NCBI GenBank assembly: GCA_031553195.1
Contig: JAVBLV010000004.1
Span: 1-64,000 of the forward strand
Origin: JAVBLV01 sp031553195
Lineage (GTDB): Bacteria > Bacteroidota > Bacteroidia > Bacteroidales > P3
Length of the DNA stretch: 64,000 bases
Reading direction: 5' to 3'
Shown: piece after piece, positions 29,001 to 37,016 of the stretch
Layout of the letters: every line of letters begins with the position of its first letter
Numbering within the stretch: the stretch's first letter is position 1
Made by a program: the position numbers and the translations under genes
The notes under the pieces: generated by a model
What the model was told of the DNA's origin: nothing
The model's input: only the letters and a program-made list of their open reading frames with translations
Database searches by the model: none

Positions 29001-31200
29001 TTCCTTTGCGCTGTTCGACATTGGTCATTTCCATTTTCTTGGCTTTATCGAAAGCATCCACCATTGGCATGACACCCTTGTCCTGAAAGGCGATAATATC
29101 ACGCAATACAGCGGTAATATTATCGACAATAGCTTTGTGTTCCTGTTCCTTGTCGTGTATGCCGAATTGGGAAGCGCCCTCTTTGTCGAGCGAAATATAA
29201 TTGACTTCAATGCCCTCGAAAGAGCGTTCCCGCCTTATCATTTGCCCTTCGGCAACCAAGTTGGCAGAAATGATTTCCTGCAAAGCAACGCCTCCTTTGA
29301 CAATGGCTTCCACTAAAGATTCATTGGAAAGAGAAGCATCCGAAATACAGGTTTTGGCAGCATACAAAGGCATATTGTCGGGGCGTTTGGCAAAGGTTGC
29401 CGAAAGAAATACCACACCTTTGGCTTGCTTAACCACATTGTAGAAAAACCTTGCGGTGGCCGATGATTCTAAATTTCCTCCGGCGTTATGGCTTTCATCT
29501 AAAATCAACACATTATTTTCGGCAATGGCATTGATAAAGGCTTGTTTTACGGTGGGTTTTTCCGAAGCTATTTGGGAATAGGTTAGCATGACATAGTCGA
29601 ATTCTTTTCCTAAGTATTGTTTCTCAAAAATATTTTCCTGTGCCGAATGTTCCAAGGGTTCGTATACGATTTCCCCGTCTTCATCCTTGATTTTACTTTT
29701 GCTTTCGTTGGCGTTGACGATAAAAGGGCGTAAACCTGCACTGCCGATAGCTTTCAAATCGCGGTACATATCGGAAAACAGGTTGGCTTTTTCGGTAATG
29801 AATATGGGTTTCAAGCCTTTGTTGCAGGCGTAACGGATAACGGCAGCGGCTACACGCCCTTTGCCGATTCCGGTTTGGTCGCCAATGACCATGCCTTGAT
29901 TTTTTTCTTCTATGTTGTAAATTGCCATGGCTACGGCATCCACTTGTTCGGCGCTCAAGGCTTGCGCCATTTCCTCATCATTATTATAGTGTAAAAATCC
30001 ACGGACATACGCATTAATGGAACCGCCGACTTGTTCTTTTACATCCAATAATGCGGAATGAATTTCGTAATCCATGCTGTCGGGAACAATAGTGTCCAAC
30101 GGTTTTACAGGTGGTTCGGCTGCCGGACGGTAAGGACCTTCCAGTCCGTCAAGAACTTGCAGTTGCTTCAACTTTTTCTTTGCCTGTGCGATAATTTGCG
30201 ATTTATCCATAAATTTACTTGTATCTCGTTTACTTGTTAACTCGTCAACTGGTTTACTCTCTTCCACTAACCCAACTCGTTGAAATAATGTGTCAAAATC
30301 GGAAATTACAGTATCCATGTTATCTTTCAAGGGCGCATAACCTTCAGGTTTTTCTTTCCGTTCATTAATTAAAATCAAACGGACATCGAATGAAGTCCCT
30401 TGACGGCTATATAAATCCCCGTCAATCAGCAAAATATCTTCTACATAATAATATCTGTACAAGTAAGAGAGGAAAATCCGGTTTTTGCCCTTTTGGATTC
30501 TCCCTTCGCTGTCCCATTGGGTGTGTCCGCCGATGATGATAGCTGCCCGTCCGTTATCTTTCATACAATCCAATGCCCGTAAAGCCATTAAATGGTCGAG
30601 GGTTTTGATTGGAAACTCGCCGTACATGACTTTTTCGAACAGGCTGCCAAAGGGCGGGTTGGTAACAATTCCATTGAAAAGGTTTTCATAGCCTCTAAAA
30701 TGTTCTGTTGCATCTGCTTGCAGCGTACATGCAAACTCTTGTTTACGAAGATTCTGATAGCGTTGTTCATCTATCTCATTGACAATGACTTGCTTTATTG
30801 GTAAGGCAATTGTCAGAAGCCCGTTACCTGCCGATGGTTCAAAATATAGTGCCTTTGTATCATGCTTGTTGACATAAGAACTTGCCAGAAACGCAATGGG
30901 TGCAGGCGTGGAATATTGTTGCAACATAATACTTTGGCTTGTTCTATGAGACAAATTGACCTGATTGCGGTACAGTTCCACAATCAGGTCATAGCGTTGC
31001 CGGATAGGCAGGGTCTCGTTTTGGGCAATTCCGCGGGCTTTGTAAACAATAGCTAATTCGGCAAGCTCTTTGATTTGCGTTGGGTCGGTCAGTCCAAAAC
31101 ATTGGGCTATTTTATCAACTTTACGTTTGTTTTGTTTTTCGCCCGAAGCCAAAATTACTTGTAACGTTTCTACAAAAAGGGCTTCATTGTTCGTTTTCAC
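26071..31200 (-). CDS. N6-adenine methyltransferase / Strawberry-notch-type helicase fusion
   Basis: 1709 residues. Residues about 85-290 form an adenine-N6 methyltransferase: SAM motif FEPSAGNG at 120-127 and NPPFGS at 181-186. After a linker comes a superfamily-2 helicase: Walker A GDQTGIGKGR near 440, Walker B LILDESHN near 563, VVFLSATF, and the C-terminal lobe with QKRGRVNRTGQ near 980, in the style of Strawberry-notch helicases. About 700 further residues, rich in helix, have no recognised domain. Such fusions occur in large phages and plasmids. The start is GTG at 31200, four bases after the preceding gene stops. Residues 317-329 (VDELTSKRDTSK) are encoded by a copy of the element's intergenic repeat. 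Confidence 0.85.
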   Translation of the reverse strand: MKTNNEALFVETLQVILASGEKQNKRKVDKIAQCFGLTDPTQIKELAELAIVYKARGIAQNETLPIRQRYDLIVELYRNQVNLSHRTSQSIMLQQYSTPAPIAFLASSYVNKHDTKALYFEPSAGNGLLTIALPIKQVIVNEIDEQRYQNLRKQEFACTLQADATEHFRGYENLFNGIVTNPPFGSLFEKVMYGEFPIKTLDHLMALRALDCMKDNGRAAIIIGGHTQWDSEGRIQKGKNRIFLSYLYRYYYVEDILLIDGDLYSRQGTSFDVRLILINERKEKPEGYAPLKDNMDTVISDFDTLFQRVGLVEESKPVDELTSKRDTSKFMDKSQIIAQAKKKLKQLQVLDGLEGPYRPAAEPPVKPLDTIVPDSMDYEIHSALLDVKEQVGGSINAYVRGFLHYNNDEEMAQALSAEQVDAVAMAIYNIEEKNQGMVIGDQTGIGKGRVAAAVIRYACNKGLKPIFITEKANLFSDMYRDLKAIGSAGLRPFIVNANESKSKIKDEDGEIVYEPLEHSAQENIFEKQYLGKEFDYVMLTYSQIASEKPTVKQAFINAIAENNVLILDESHNAGGNLESSATARFFYNVVKQAKGVVFLSATFAKRPDNMPLYAAKTCISDASLSNESLVEAIVKGGVALQEIISANLVAEGQMIRRERSFEGIEVNYISLDKEGASQFGIHDKEQEHKAIVDNITAVLRDIIAFQDKGVMPMVDAFDKAKKMEMTNVEQRKGTKELGVSATPYFSKVFNVINQMLFSVKAEEVAQRAIQRLQEGKAPVIAFSSTMGSFLENMETDTGLSIEDGAIVNADFAEVLKRGLNGILRYSEINEAGESKHKQLELSELPDEAREEYFRIAKVIENIATGISISPIDRIKFLLTEAGYSVAEVTGRKMELKFKNKESHTAMVCTRKKELVNDAFRKFNNNEVDVLLINQSGSTGASAHAIVTPKVPLSKIRQRVMIVLQAELDINREVQKRGRVNRTGQVFKPIYDYVNSAIPAEKRLAMMLQKKLKSLDANTTSNQKNSQALLKNDDFLNKYGDKLILDYLKDNPDINEAIGDPLELNKKEEEKKKLVNLEDAASRVAGRVAVLTTTDQQKFYDDMVERYQSYVAYLLQIDEYDLEVETMDLQAKTLDRSLKIAGKGGAKSFGGNTYLEKCEVNILKKPFRKQELDNIITESLAGNTADDIAEELVTQLSEYIEVRKTAALQDVEQRAEKAIQNITAEKKYQVLPNEDQKKIYYQDRLKVIEEAKQESIDVARKKIEAQSGYVGQMLKFFRIGQGVYYPSYDFGESSPIKVPTVFLGFKINFQKPNPFAPSAIVARFAVANSSKYFEFVLSGEQGVLLERIMSASYGMNRGEKQQMVDNWDELIKDKIQNRGKRYIYTGNLLQAYGHLEEKCKLINFTTSDGGVKKGILLPESWDKAGTYVVSKVSVPLIKAIKVLQNLESGRMVATDNGLCFIKMRDGYKITTSSLSVQRFDMIIKNPDILQYIDNQGGFQKVGSSWSGDVSEKNIVAMAKAIHQVSNCTVALYENQIQLIQKELEQEPLLQEHIFPKLVELEVKLFAIIKDQTNGLQGLGAVDVMPSLALLKQHYPINSTLERAKILAGLVEEVKTRTDNFTNATAIGNEKVEVKYLLEKEHIQPSQWIEYKHTFKRSEADVVEWLANEVAKMYNQNQTSTTTIPNTDRERQLKIAKLKAIAKIKLLELLK
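30216..30255 (-). repeat. Element repeat embedded in the helicase gene
   Basis: The coding strand contains GACGAGTTAACAAGTAAACG followed by AGATACAAG, matching the intergenic repeat family of the element (see 35691-35759 and others). It is in frame and falls in the linker between the methyltransferase and helicase domains. Confidence 0.7.
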
Positions 31201-31204
31201 AAGT

Positions 31205-31495
31205 TTACTTCTTTAGTTTTTTCAAATATACTTGCTTGTCTTTTTCGGTTTCTTTGATGATTTTTTCCAACACGGCAACGGTTGCCTTGTCGCTTTTTCG
31301 CCTTGATTTTTTCAAAATCAAGCGTACGGCTTTGGTTTCTTCCTGCAATTCTATCAAGGTATTGAGTATCTTTTGCTTGGATTCCACATTGCCCAACGAT
31401 TTTGCTTTAGGCGTGCTTTTTCGCTTCGTTTTTTTTGTTTTGACAGTTTTCTTTGTGGGTTTAGATGCCGTTCTTGTTTTCTTAATTGTTGCCAT
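31205..31495 (-). CDS. Small Lys-rich DNA-binding-like protein
   Basis: 96 residues. The first 35 are almost all Lys, Thr, Ser, Ala and Pro (KPTKKTVKTKKTKRKST), like a histone H1 or Hc1-type tail. The rest is a charged helical hairpin or coiled coil. It probably binds nucleic acid non-specifically, perhaps condensing the element's DNA, or acts with the helicase whose gene follows four bases later. The family cannot be named. Confidence 0.65.
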   Translation of the reverse strand: MATIKKTRTASKPTKKTVKTKKTKRKSTPKAKSLGNVESKQKILNTLIELQEETKAVRLILKKSRRKSDKATVAVLEKIIKETEKDKQVYLKKLKK

Positions 31496-31563
31496 CGTTC
31501 TTGTTTTTTGTTATTTGTATTTTGTTTTTCGTTTTCAACTTTCCATTTTCAATTTTCCACTGA

Positions 31564-32220
31564 TTAGGCTTGCATTTCCAATAATCCATTCTTACCCAAT
31601 ACTTTCAATACATAATTATAGGCTTCTTTATTTCCTTTTACTTGTGTGAGGGTTTCGGTGGGCGTGTTGCCTTTGGGTTTGTAAAAATAGCCACGATTGT
31701 ATCGTATCAACACTTTGTCTAATCTTAGTTTCCCGTTCTCGTTGTGCTGGTCAATCAACAAGCCTAAAAGAATGGCGCCACACAAAATATTGAAGGCAGG
31801 ATTTTGCAAATCGGAAGCCGTAACGACATTGCCTTTAAAATTGTTTTCTTTGATTTTGTGCGAACAATAGGCTTGCTTAAAAATAGCATCCAAACGATTT
31901 CCTAAAGTTTTACGCAAAACTTGTTTTTCTTGTTCGGAAAGGCGTTTTTGCTTGTTTGCCAAGAAAATACTATCATTGGCAGATTGTGGTTTTAGTTGCA
32001 TTAATCCTATCGCTCCGGCACTCGAAACTATGGTCTTATTACCTTTACTTTCGGTAAAAATTACGGCATTGATAATTGCCGATGAAACTCGTGTAAGCGT
32101 TTCGGCTTGTTGAATTTCAGCAAAATAGGTTTGGGCAATTTTTGCCATCGTATTTTTAATAACCGGAATATCGGTAGTTTTATAAAAACTTTCGGCAACA
32201 AGGGGGATTTCTAATTCCAT
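31564..32220 (-). CDS. Lytic transglycosylase (SLT-like)
   Basis: 218 residues from ATG 32220, chosen because the upstream 47-residue gene stops one base before it (TAG-C-ATG), a coupled arrangement. A Goose-lysozyme/SLT-type fold is indicated by AVIFTESKGN with the catalytic Glu, then SSAGAIGLMQLKPQSA and a final LIRYNRGYFYK block. It lacks a signal peptide. In a virus-like element it could open peptidoglycan during DNA entry or virion exit. It is the second muramidase of the element (see 33992-34632). Confidence 0.85.
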   Translation of the reverse strand: MELEIPLVAESFYKTTDIPVIKNTMAKIAQTYFAEIQQAETLTRVSSAIINAVIFTESKGNKTIVSSAGAIGLMQLKPQSANDSIFLANKQKRLSEQEKQVLRKTLGNRLDAIFKQAYCSHKIKENNFKGNVVTASDLQNPAFNILCGAILLGLLIDQHNENGKLRLDKVLIRYNRGYFYKPKGNTPTETLTQVKGNKEAYNYVLKVLGKNGLLEMQA

Positions 32221-32221
32221 G

Positions 32222-32365
32222 CTATTTTTTAATGTAGAAAATAATGTTGCGGTCGTATTTATCTTCGGGTTTGGGAGGATTTTTCTTTTTAGCTGATTTT
32301 GTGGCAAGATATACCAAAATGCCTGCAATTCCTGCAATACCAATTATTTTTAGGGCTTTATCCAT
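32222..32365 (-). CDS. Small single-span membrane protein
   Basis: 47 residues: MDKALKIIGIAGIAGILVYL followed by ATKSAKKKNPPKPEDK and a short tail. A Gly/Ala/Ile transmembrane helix with GxxxG spacing is followed by a basic cytosolic tail. The same design recurs in the element's other membrane proteins. The stop lies one base before the muramidase start, which supports both as real. It resembles small phage membrane or holin-like proteins; no family is recognised. Confidence 0.65.
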   Translation of the reverse strand: MDKALKIIGIAGIAGILVYLATKSAKKKNPPKPEDKYDRNIIFYIKK

Positions 32366-32426
32366 AGTTGTAAGATGCTTTTTATATTCATCGTTCAGCA
32401 TTCATAATTCATCATTACCTCTTGAT

Positions 32427-32897
32427 TTATTTACTTTTTTCGAAAAATCCTATCCATAGTAGAGCTGCCAAAAAGACAATTACCCAAAGGATAACAGGTT
32501 GATTCTTTTGTTTTTCGATGGTTTTTTGTTGATTTACTTGGGTTTTGGTTTCGCGTATGGCATTTTTGAGATTGACCTGAATTGCCGTGTCTTTGGGTTC
32601 GGTTTGCAAATGCAGTTTATGCCTGCTGATAAAGGCTTTGGCTCTTATGTTGTAACTTTCGATAACCAAAGTATCAAGATTGAAAATTGAATCATTCAAT
32701 GCAAAATCATGATTTGTAAAAAGTTCTTGACTGAGGTTTTGCGGAGCTTCTTGGGGCAAATGCACCATAACCGTAGTATCTTTATAAATGGTTTGGGTTT
32801 CGGTAGTTGTGTTTTCTTTTACCGTTTTTCTAACGGTAGAACAAGCGGAGATAAGGAATAAAAAAGCACATAACAAAGTGATTTTTAACAATTTCAT
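32427..32897 (-). CDS. Lipoprotein with C-terminal membrane anchor (spanin-like)
   Basis: 156 residues with a lipoprotein signal MKLLKITLLCAFLFLISAC, giving a lipid-modified Cys19, then a periplasmic stretch with many Thr, Gln and Asn. A transmembrane helix (ILWVIVFLAALLWIGFF) lies at the very C-terminus. A protein tied to one membrane by lipid and to the other by a helix would resemble unimolecular spanins that fuse the envelope membranes at lysis. That role is inference; no spanin family match can be shown here. Confidence 0.65.
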   Translation of the reverse strand: MKLLKITLLCAFLFLISACSTVRKTVKENTTTETQTIYKDTTVMVHLPQEAPQNLSQELFTNHDFALNDSIFNLDTLVIESYNIRAKAFISRHKLHLQTEPKDTAIQVNLKNAIRETKTQVNQQKTIEKQKNQPVILWVIVFLAALLWIGFFEKSK

Positions 32898-32935
32898 AGG
32901 TTTATTTTAAAAATTCATAGTTCATAATTTATAAT

Positions 32936-33115
32936 TCATCGTTTCTTTGACGGTCTTTTGGTTTCTGCCCAAATGTAAGCTGTCAAAATGGTCATCAATG
33001 CGCCTATGCAAGTAATGGAAAGGTTTTCCATACCTTTAAACACAGCCAAAATGGCAAAGGCGATGATGAGCAAAGCAGCTACCAGTGTGATTTTAATTCG
33101 GGTTCTGGTTTGCAT
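32936..33115 (-). CDS. Two-span small membrane protein (holin-like)
   Basis: 59 residues from ATG 33115 (an upstream frame extension into intergenic repeat was rejected). Short basic N-terminus, two hydrophobic helices (ITLVAALLIIAFAILAVF and LSITCIGALMTILTAYIW) and a basic tail RPSKKR. Size and topology fit class II holins, and the gene lies next to a spanin-like lipoprotein and near two muramidases. Inner-membrane location is expected. The family is unconfirmed. Confidence 0.55.
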   Translation of the reverse strand: MQTRTRIKITLVAALLIIAFAILAVFKGMENLSITCIGALMTILTAYIWAETKRPSKKR

Positions 33116-33209
33116 AGTAAAAGTTTGTAAAGTTATAAGGTTCATAAAGTTATAAAGAGAAGATGTGTGATATGCTAAACTTTATAACTTTACAACCTTA
33201 TAATACTAT

Positions 33210-33989
33210 TTACAATTTGGTCGCTTGAGCCATTTGTTGAGTGGATGTACTAAGGGTAGAAATACTTTTTGAAAGGGTATCGGAAGTGGCTTTTACATCG
33301 TTTACACTGCGTACCAAATTAACGGTAGTATTTTCAACGGTCGATAGGCGGGCATCCATAGCCGATACCGTTCCTACGCTTTGTTGCAAGGTTGCGGTTT
33401 GGGTTTCTAAAGATGTAAGTTTGGTATTCACACCTTTAATATCAGTGTCTTTAATTGCTTTTACATCCGTTTGCAATTTGGTTTGGTCCGTAGTTAAGGT
33501 TTTTACACTTTGGTCGAGCGTGGTTGTTTTTGTTTCCAAAGTAGTTACTTTTCCGGTAACACTTGCTAAGTCAGTCTCTTTAATTGTTTTTACATCCGTT
33601 TGTAATTTGGTTTGGTCTGTAGTTAAGGTTTTTACGCTTTGGTCAAGCGTGGTTGTTTTCGTTTCCAAGGTAGTTACCTTTCCGGTAACGCTTACTAAAT
33701 CCGTCTCTTTGATTTTCTTCAAATCCAATTGCAACTTGCTGTGATTTTCGCTTAAAGCAGCAATATTATTGGACGCACTGGATACCATGTTTTCCAACGA
33801 ATTGAGTTTTACAAATACGGGACTTAAATCCACGCTGTCGCCACTTTGTTGGGCAAACGAACTGAGATAAAAACTTTCGCCATCAATGGTGATGCGGTCA
33901 TTGATTTGGTCGCCAATGGCTTCCAAAATTTTTCCGGCACTGAAACTGGTTTCTTTGCCTGTTCTTACATTTTTTAAATTGAATACCAT
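33210..33989 (-). CDS. Coiled-coil fibre-like protein with 43-residue repeats
   Basis: 259 residues. A globular N-terminal domain of about 60 residues is followed by a long coiled coil. Its core is a 43-residue repeat, given two nearly identical times and a third divergent time (VTGKVTTLETKTTTLDQS...), matching 129-bp DNA repeats between about 33430 and 33720. Thr, Val and Leu heptads suggest a parallel trimer as in phage fibres or spikes. No signal peptide and no transmembrane helix. A role as an attachment or spike protein is inferred. Confidence 0.65.
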   Translation of the reverse strand: MVFNLKNVRTGKETSFSAGKILEAIGDQINDRITIDGESFYLSSFAQQSGDSVDLSPVFVKLNSLENMVSSASNNIAALSENHSKLQLDLKKIKETDLVSVTGKVTTLETKTTTLDQSVKTLTTDQTKLQTDVKTIKETDLASVTGKVTTLETKTTTLDQSVKTLTTDQTKLQTDVKAIKDTDIKGVNTKLTSLETQTATLQQSVGTVSAMDARLSTVENTTVNLVRSVNDVKATSDTLSKSISTLSTSTQQMAQATKL

Positions 33990-33991
33990 AA

Positions 33992-34632
33992 TTAATTATT
34001 TTTTAGGAGTTTATAAATACAGTAGGCACCTGCTCCCAAGAACAATGCGCCTACTGCGGTGAGTTCGTACTTTTTTTTTCAAGCAGATAAGATAAATATT
34101 CTTGAGGGGCACGTTTGAGATTAGCTTGCTTGAATTCGCCTACCGTAATTTTGCCGTCTTTGTTCAAATCCAAGCCTGTGTTTTGGCTTGCGATGGCGTA
34201 AGCTGATAATATCGAGGTTTGTATAACCCAATCATCAGGCTTTCCCAAAGCAGCAGGGAAAAAGCAAACCAAATACAAATCCGAAAAGCATTTCATGCGA
34301 TTGGCATAGGGTTTGAAATATTTATACACATAGTCCAATTGCTCAATGGCATTCATTTTGTACAAGGCTTGTGTGCTTGTTCCCAATCCTTTGGCTGTGG
34401 TCGGCATAAATTGAATTAAACCCGTTGCACGAAAAGCCGAGCGTTTAAAAGGATCTGTTTCAGTATCGGTTTTTTGTTTGTTTACGGCCTGTGGGTTCAA
34501 ACGGCTTTCTAAATACATCATAATCATCAACCAAGCCACTTCTACGTTAATCAAAGAAGCTATTTTTTGGACTTTTGTCCCAAACTCGTTTGGGTTTGAG
34601 TTTTTGCATAAGAGTTTGTTTAGTAGTATCAT
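33992..34632 (-). CDS. Lytic transglycosylase with EF-hand and a frameshifted membrane anchor
   Basis: In the initial frame the gene ends at 34051 and gives 193 residues. An SLT-type domain has the catalytic Glu in MMYLESRLNPQA and the block RATGLIQFMPTTAKGLG, followed by an EF-hand calcium loop DLNKDGKITVGEF. A run of nine A's (34071-34079, minus strand) lies near the end. A -1 shift there replaces the last nine residues by KYELTAVGALFLGAGAYCIY and KLLKNN, a transmembrane helix with a basic tail, stopping at 33992-33994. Neighbouring membrane proteins end the same way. Either programmed slippage makes two forms, or one A has been lost. Confidence 0.75.
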
Positions 34633-34651
34633 AATATCAAATTGAGTATCG

Positions 34652-35659
34652 TTAATGAATTGTTTTTGAATAATTTGTTTTATTCTCTCCTTTTGAGGGA
34701 GTTAGAGGGGCTTGCATTTTCTTTTTATCCAGTACAAATTTTTTAAAGAGATAAGCGCCTCCGGCAATTACAGCAATGGTTTGGGCGGTCTTGAGAAAGG
34801 AAGATAAAGAAGAACCATTGCTTTTCCCTTCACTATAAGCCGTATCTATTTGGGTTTGTATATCTTTTTCTACTTTTTTACGTTGTTCGGGATTGAGTGT
34901 ACTTAAGGCCTGTTCGAGTTCTTCTGATTTTTTTAAGTCCACATGGCTTTGTTCCACACCGGGTTTAAAGGCTTTGTACAAAAAATACGAAGAAATGGCA
35001 ATGGCTGCCCATTTGATTACGGGTACAATAATCGGAATGAGAACTGCAAAGGCAAAGCCTAATTCTTCTTCGGTTTCGGTTCCGCTAAAAATTCCGGTTA
35101 CTTTACTCCACAACCAACTGGCTTTTTCCGCTACTTTACTCAGCACGCTCGACCTTTCGGCTTTGAGATTTTTATGGTTGTTAATCTCTTGTTGGCGTTT
35201 GGTGTAGCTGTTGGCAACTTCGATTATCCTTTTTTCGTAGTTACTTGTATTTACGCCTTTGGCTTTGAGGGCTGCCAGATAGGCATTGCTCTTACTCAAA
35301 CTGGCAAAGGTTTTACGGTCGTTCTCAAACATGGCATCCATGCGTTTTTTGGCTTCGGCTTCGGTAACTTCACCTGTGGTATTGGTTTTTGATGTCGATG
35401 TGGTATGGAAATTAACATTGACAAATTGTCCGGTTTGGTTGTTTTTGAACTTTACCACATCCTGGCGTACCCAACCTTTTCCGGTTATTTCAAACCAATA
35501 GCCGTCAGTCTTCTGTTCATAATTCCCTGTGGTAATTCCTGCCGTTTTACCGGAAGCAATCGTTTTCAGCAAGGGGGCTGTAGTGGCAGGTTGTTTGCGG
35601 ACGTTCAGATTCCCGCTTTTGGGATAAACCGTTAAATCTTTAGCGTTTACGTGGTACAT
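34652..35659 (-). CDS. Bacterial SH3-domain membrane protein
   Basis: 335 residues from ATG 35659; an upstream GTG start would translate intergenic repeat. Residues about 1-75 form an SH3b domain (NLNVRKQPATTAPLLKTI, WFEITGKGWV) that should bind peptidoglycan or peptide. A helical middle contains a hydrophobic stretch (VLIPIIVPVIKWAAIAISSY). The protein ends in a second transmembrane helix (TIAVIAGGAYLFKKFVL) with a Lys-rich tail. Probably a structural or envelope-docking protein of the element. It is immediately downstream of the 62-residue gene and 20 bases before the muramidase. Confidence 0.7.
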   Translation of the reverse strand: MYHVNAKDLTVYPKSGNLNVRKQPATTAPLLKTIASGKTAGITTGNYEQKTDGYWFEITGKGWVRQDVVKFKNNQTGQFVNVNFHTTSTSKTNTTGEVTEAEAKKRMDAMFENDRKTFASLSKSNAYLAALKAKGVNTSNYEKRIIEVANSYTKRQQEINNHKNLKAERSSVLSKVAEKASWLWSKVTGIFSGTETEEELGFAFAVLIPIIVPVIKWAAIAISSYFLYKAFKPGVEQSHVDLKKSEELEQALSTLNPEQRKKVEKDIQTQIDTAYSEGKSNGSSLSSFLKTAQTIAVIAGGAYLFKKFVLDKKKMQAPLTPSKGENKTNYSKTIH

Positions 35660-35690
35660 TTTTCTTGAATTAAAAGTGTTTTTTAATGTT

Positions 35691-35759
35691 AGATACGAGA
35701 TACAAGGCACGAGATACTTGAAAAACTTGTGTCTCGTATCTCGTCAACTCGTGCCTACA
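35691..35759. repeat. Element intergenic inverted repeat (ATACAAG family)
   Basis: Built from AGATACGAGATACAAGGCAC and, after a short spacer, the partial reverse complement CTTGTGTCTCGTATCTCG, followed by CAACTCGTGCC. This is the clearest member of a family found in at least eight gaps of the element. Confidence 0.8.
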
Positions 35760-35943
35760 TAAACAGCATGGCTTGTTTGACCAGTGCAGGTTTGGCTTTT
35801 ATCTTATTTGCCATTTTGATAAAATCGTTGGCAGAAGTTTGGGCTTTTGCGGTTTTCATAATATCGAACATGGCGGTTAGCAGGGCTTTGGCTTGTTCGG
35901 AATTTTCGGCTTCTATTTTTACATTAAATTCAAAAGTGTTCAT
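35755..35943 (-). CDS. Small helical protein of the element
   Basis: 62 residues. Strand-like start NTFEFNVKIEAENSEQAKAL followed by helices. No family recognised. The opening resembles small DNA-binding or scaffold-like proteins only in a general way. Both sides are flanked by copies of the element repeat, and its last codons overlap one of them. Confidence 0.55.
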   Translation of the reverse strand: MNTFEFNVKIEAENSEQAKALLTAMFDIMKTAKAQTSANDFIKMANKIKAKPALVKQAMLFM

Positions 35944-36008
35944 GGAATATAGTTTTTAAAGTTCTAAGGTTTAAAGGTTTGAAAGTAAGTACTAATCTGT
36001 AAAAATAT

Positions 36009-36095
36009 GAGATACAAGGTACAAGGCACGAGATACTTGAAAAACAAAAACTTGTATCTTGTTTACTCGTTAACTGGTTTACTGGTATCTTGTAT
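36009..36095. repeat. Element intergenic inverted repeat overlapping a gene end
   Basis: Contains GATACAAGGTACAAGGCACG and its partner CTTGTATCTTGTTTACTCG. The right half encodes the last residues of the neighbouring gene (IQDTSKPVNE, stop at 36063), so the repeat has become part of that protein. Confidence 0.8.
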
Positions 36096-36929
36096 CTGAT
36101 TGATAAAGAGCAATATCTGTTTGGCTAAGTCGGGTTGTTGTTCTATCTCGGAAAAGACGGCAAAAACTAAACCTAAAGTTTTCAGTTCCAGATTATACAG
36201 AAAATCCACCATGAGTTGAATGAGTTCTATTTTCTTCTGCTCTTGCGGATTCAATTGGGCTGGTGATTCTTCGGGGCTTTCGTTGGGATTTTCTACTATG
36301 CCCGAAGTGTCATAGGCTTGGCTTAAGGCTTGGGGCTGTTCTTCAATCTGCTGAAAGTCATCCAATCCCAACAAGCCTGTAACGGCGTTGAGTTTTTCGG
36401 ATTTAATTCCGATTTTTCCCAAAATCTCGCCTATCATTCCGGCATAATGCTTAAAATTGGATTTGGTTTTAAGTTGTTGCTCTAATTCTTCTATGTGTTG
36501 CTGTTGTTCTTCAATGAGAGCTTCATATTCCGAATTTTCTTTTTCCAATCCACTGAGTGTGGTTTGCATGTCGGCAAAAGCTTTATCTTTCTCTCGTTCT
36601 TGGATGTATTTTTCAAAACGGTTTTGTTCCAGTTCGCCCAACTGTTCGTTTTGGGCTTGGGTATTCTTCAAATGAACAAAGTCGGTACTAAAGGCTTTGT
36701 TAGGCTTGGCGGATTTCAGGTCATATATTTCGATTTTCAAACTCTCGTATTCTTCAAACTTCAATATTTTGTTGATTTGGCAGACATCTTTGGCGGTGGC
36801 ATGTTCTATGATTTTGTCTTTTTCGGTTCCCCGCATAAAGGTGACATCAAATGCAACCTCTTTCCCCGCCTTTTCGAAATTGCGGAGCTTGCTTCTGAGA
36901 TTGTCGATTTTATGCTTAGGAACTTGCAT
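36063..36929 (-). CDS. Coiled-coil protein of the element
   Basis: 288 residues. A basic N-terminus (KHKIDNLRSKLRNFEKAGK) is followed by a beta-type stretch and a strong coiled coil at about 95-155 (Glu/Gln/Leu-rich heptads). A linker contains NPNESPEESPAQLNPQEQ, and the C-terminal region is helical. The last ten residues come from a copy of the element repeat. No known family; a scaffold or structural role is possible because it sits among the presumed particle genes. Confidence 0.6.
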   Translation of the reverse strand: MQVPKHKIDNLRSKLRNFEKAGKEVAFDVTFMRGTEKDKIIEHATAKDVCQINKILKFEEYESLKIEIYDLKSAKPNKAFSTDFVHLKNTQAQNEQLGELEQNRFEKYIQEREKDKAFADMQTTLSGLEKENSEYEALIEEQQQHIEELEQQLKTKSNFKHYAGMIGEILGKIGIKSEKLNAVTGLLGLDDFQQIEEQPQALSQAYDTSGIVENPNESPEESPAQLNPQEQKKIELIQLMVDFLYNLELKTLGLVFAVFSEIEQQPDLAKQILLFINQIQDTSKPVNE

Positions 36930-36941
36930 GGTTTATTTTTT

Positions 36942-37015
36942 AGATACAAGGCACGAGTTACGAGATACTTGTAATTAAAAACTTGTGTCTCGTATCTTGT
37001 CAACTTGTTTACTTA
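36942..37015. repeat. Element intergenic inverted repeat
   Basis: AGATACAAGGCACGAG...CTTGTGTCTCGTATCTTG, ending next to the stop of the 127-residue gene at 37017. Confidence 0.8.
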
Positions 37016-37016
37016 T

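Noticed and set aside
35660..35710. Longer start (GTG) for the SH3 protein
   Set aside because: The extension runs into the element's intergenic repeat; ATG 35659 opens the SH3 domain directly.
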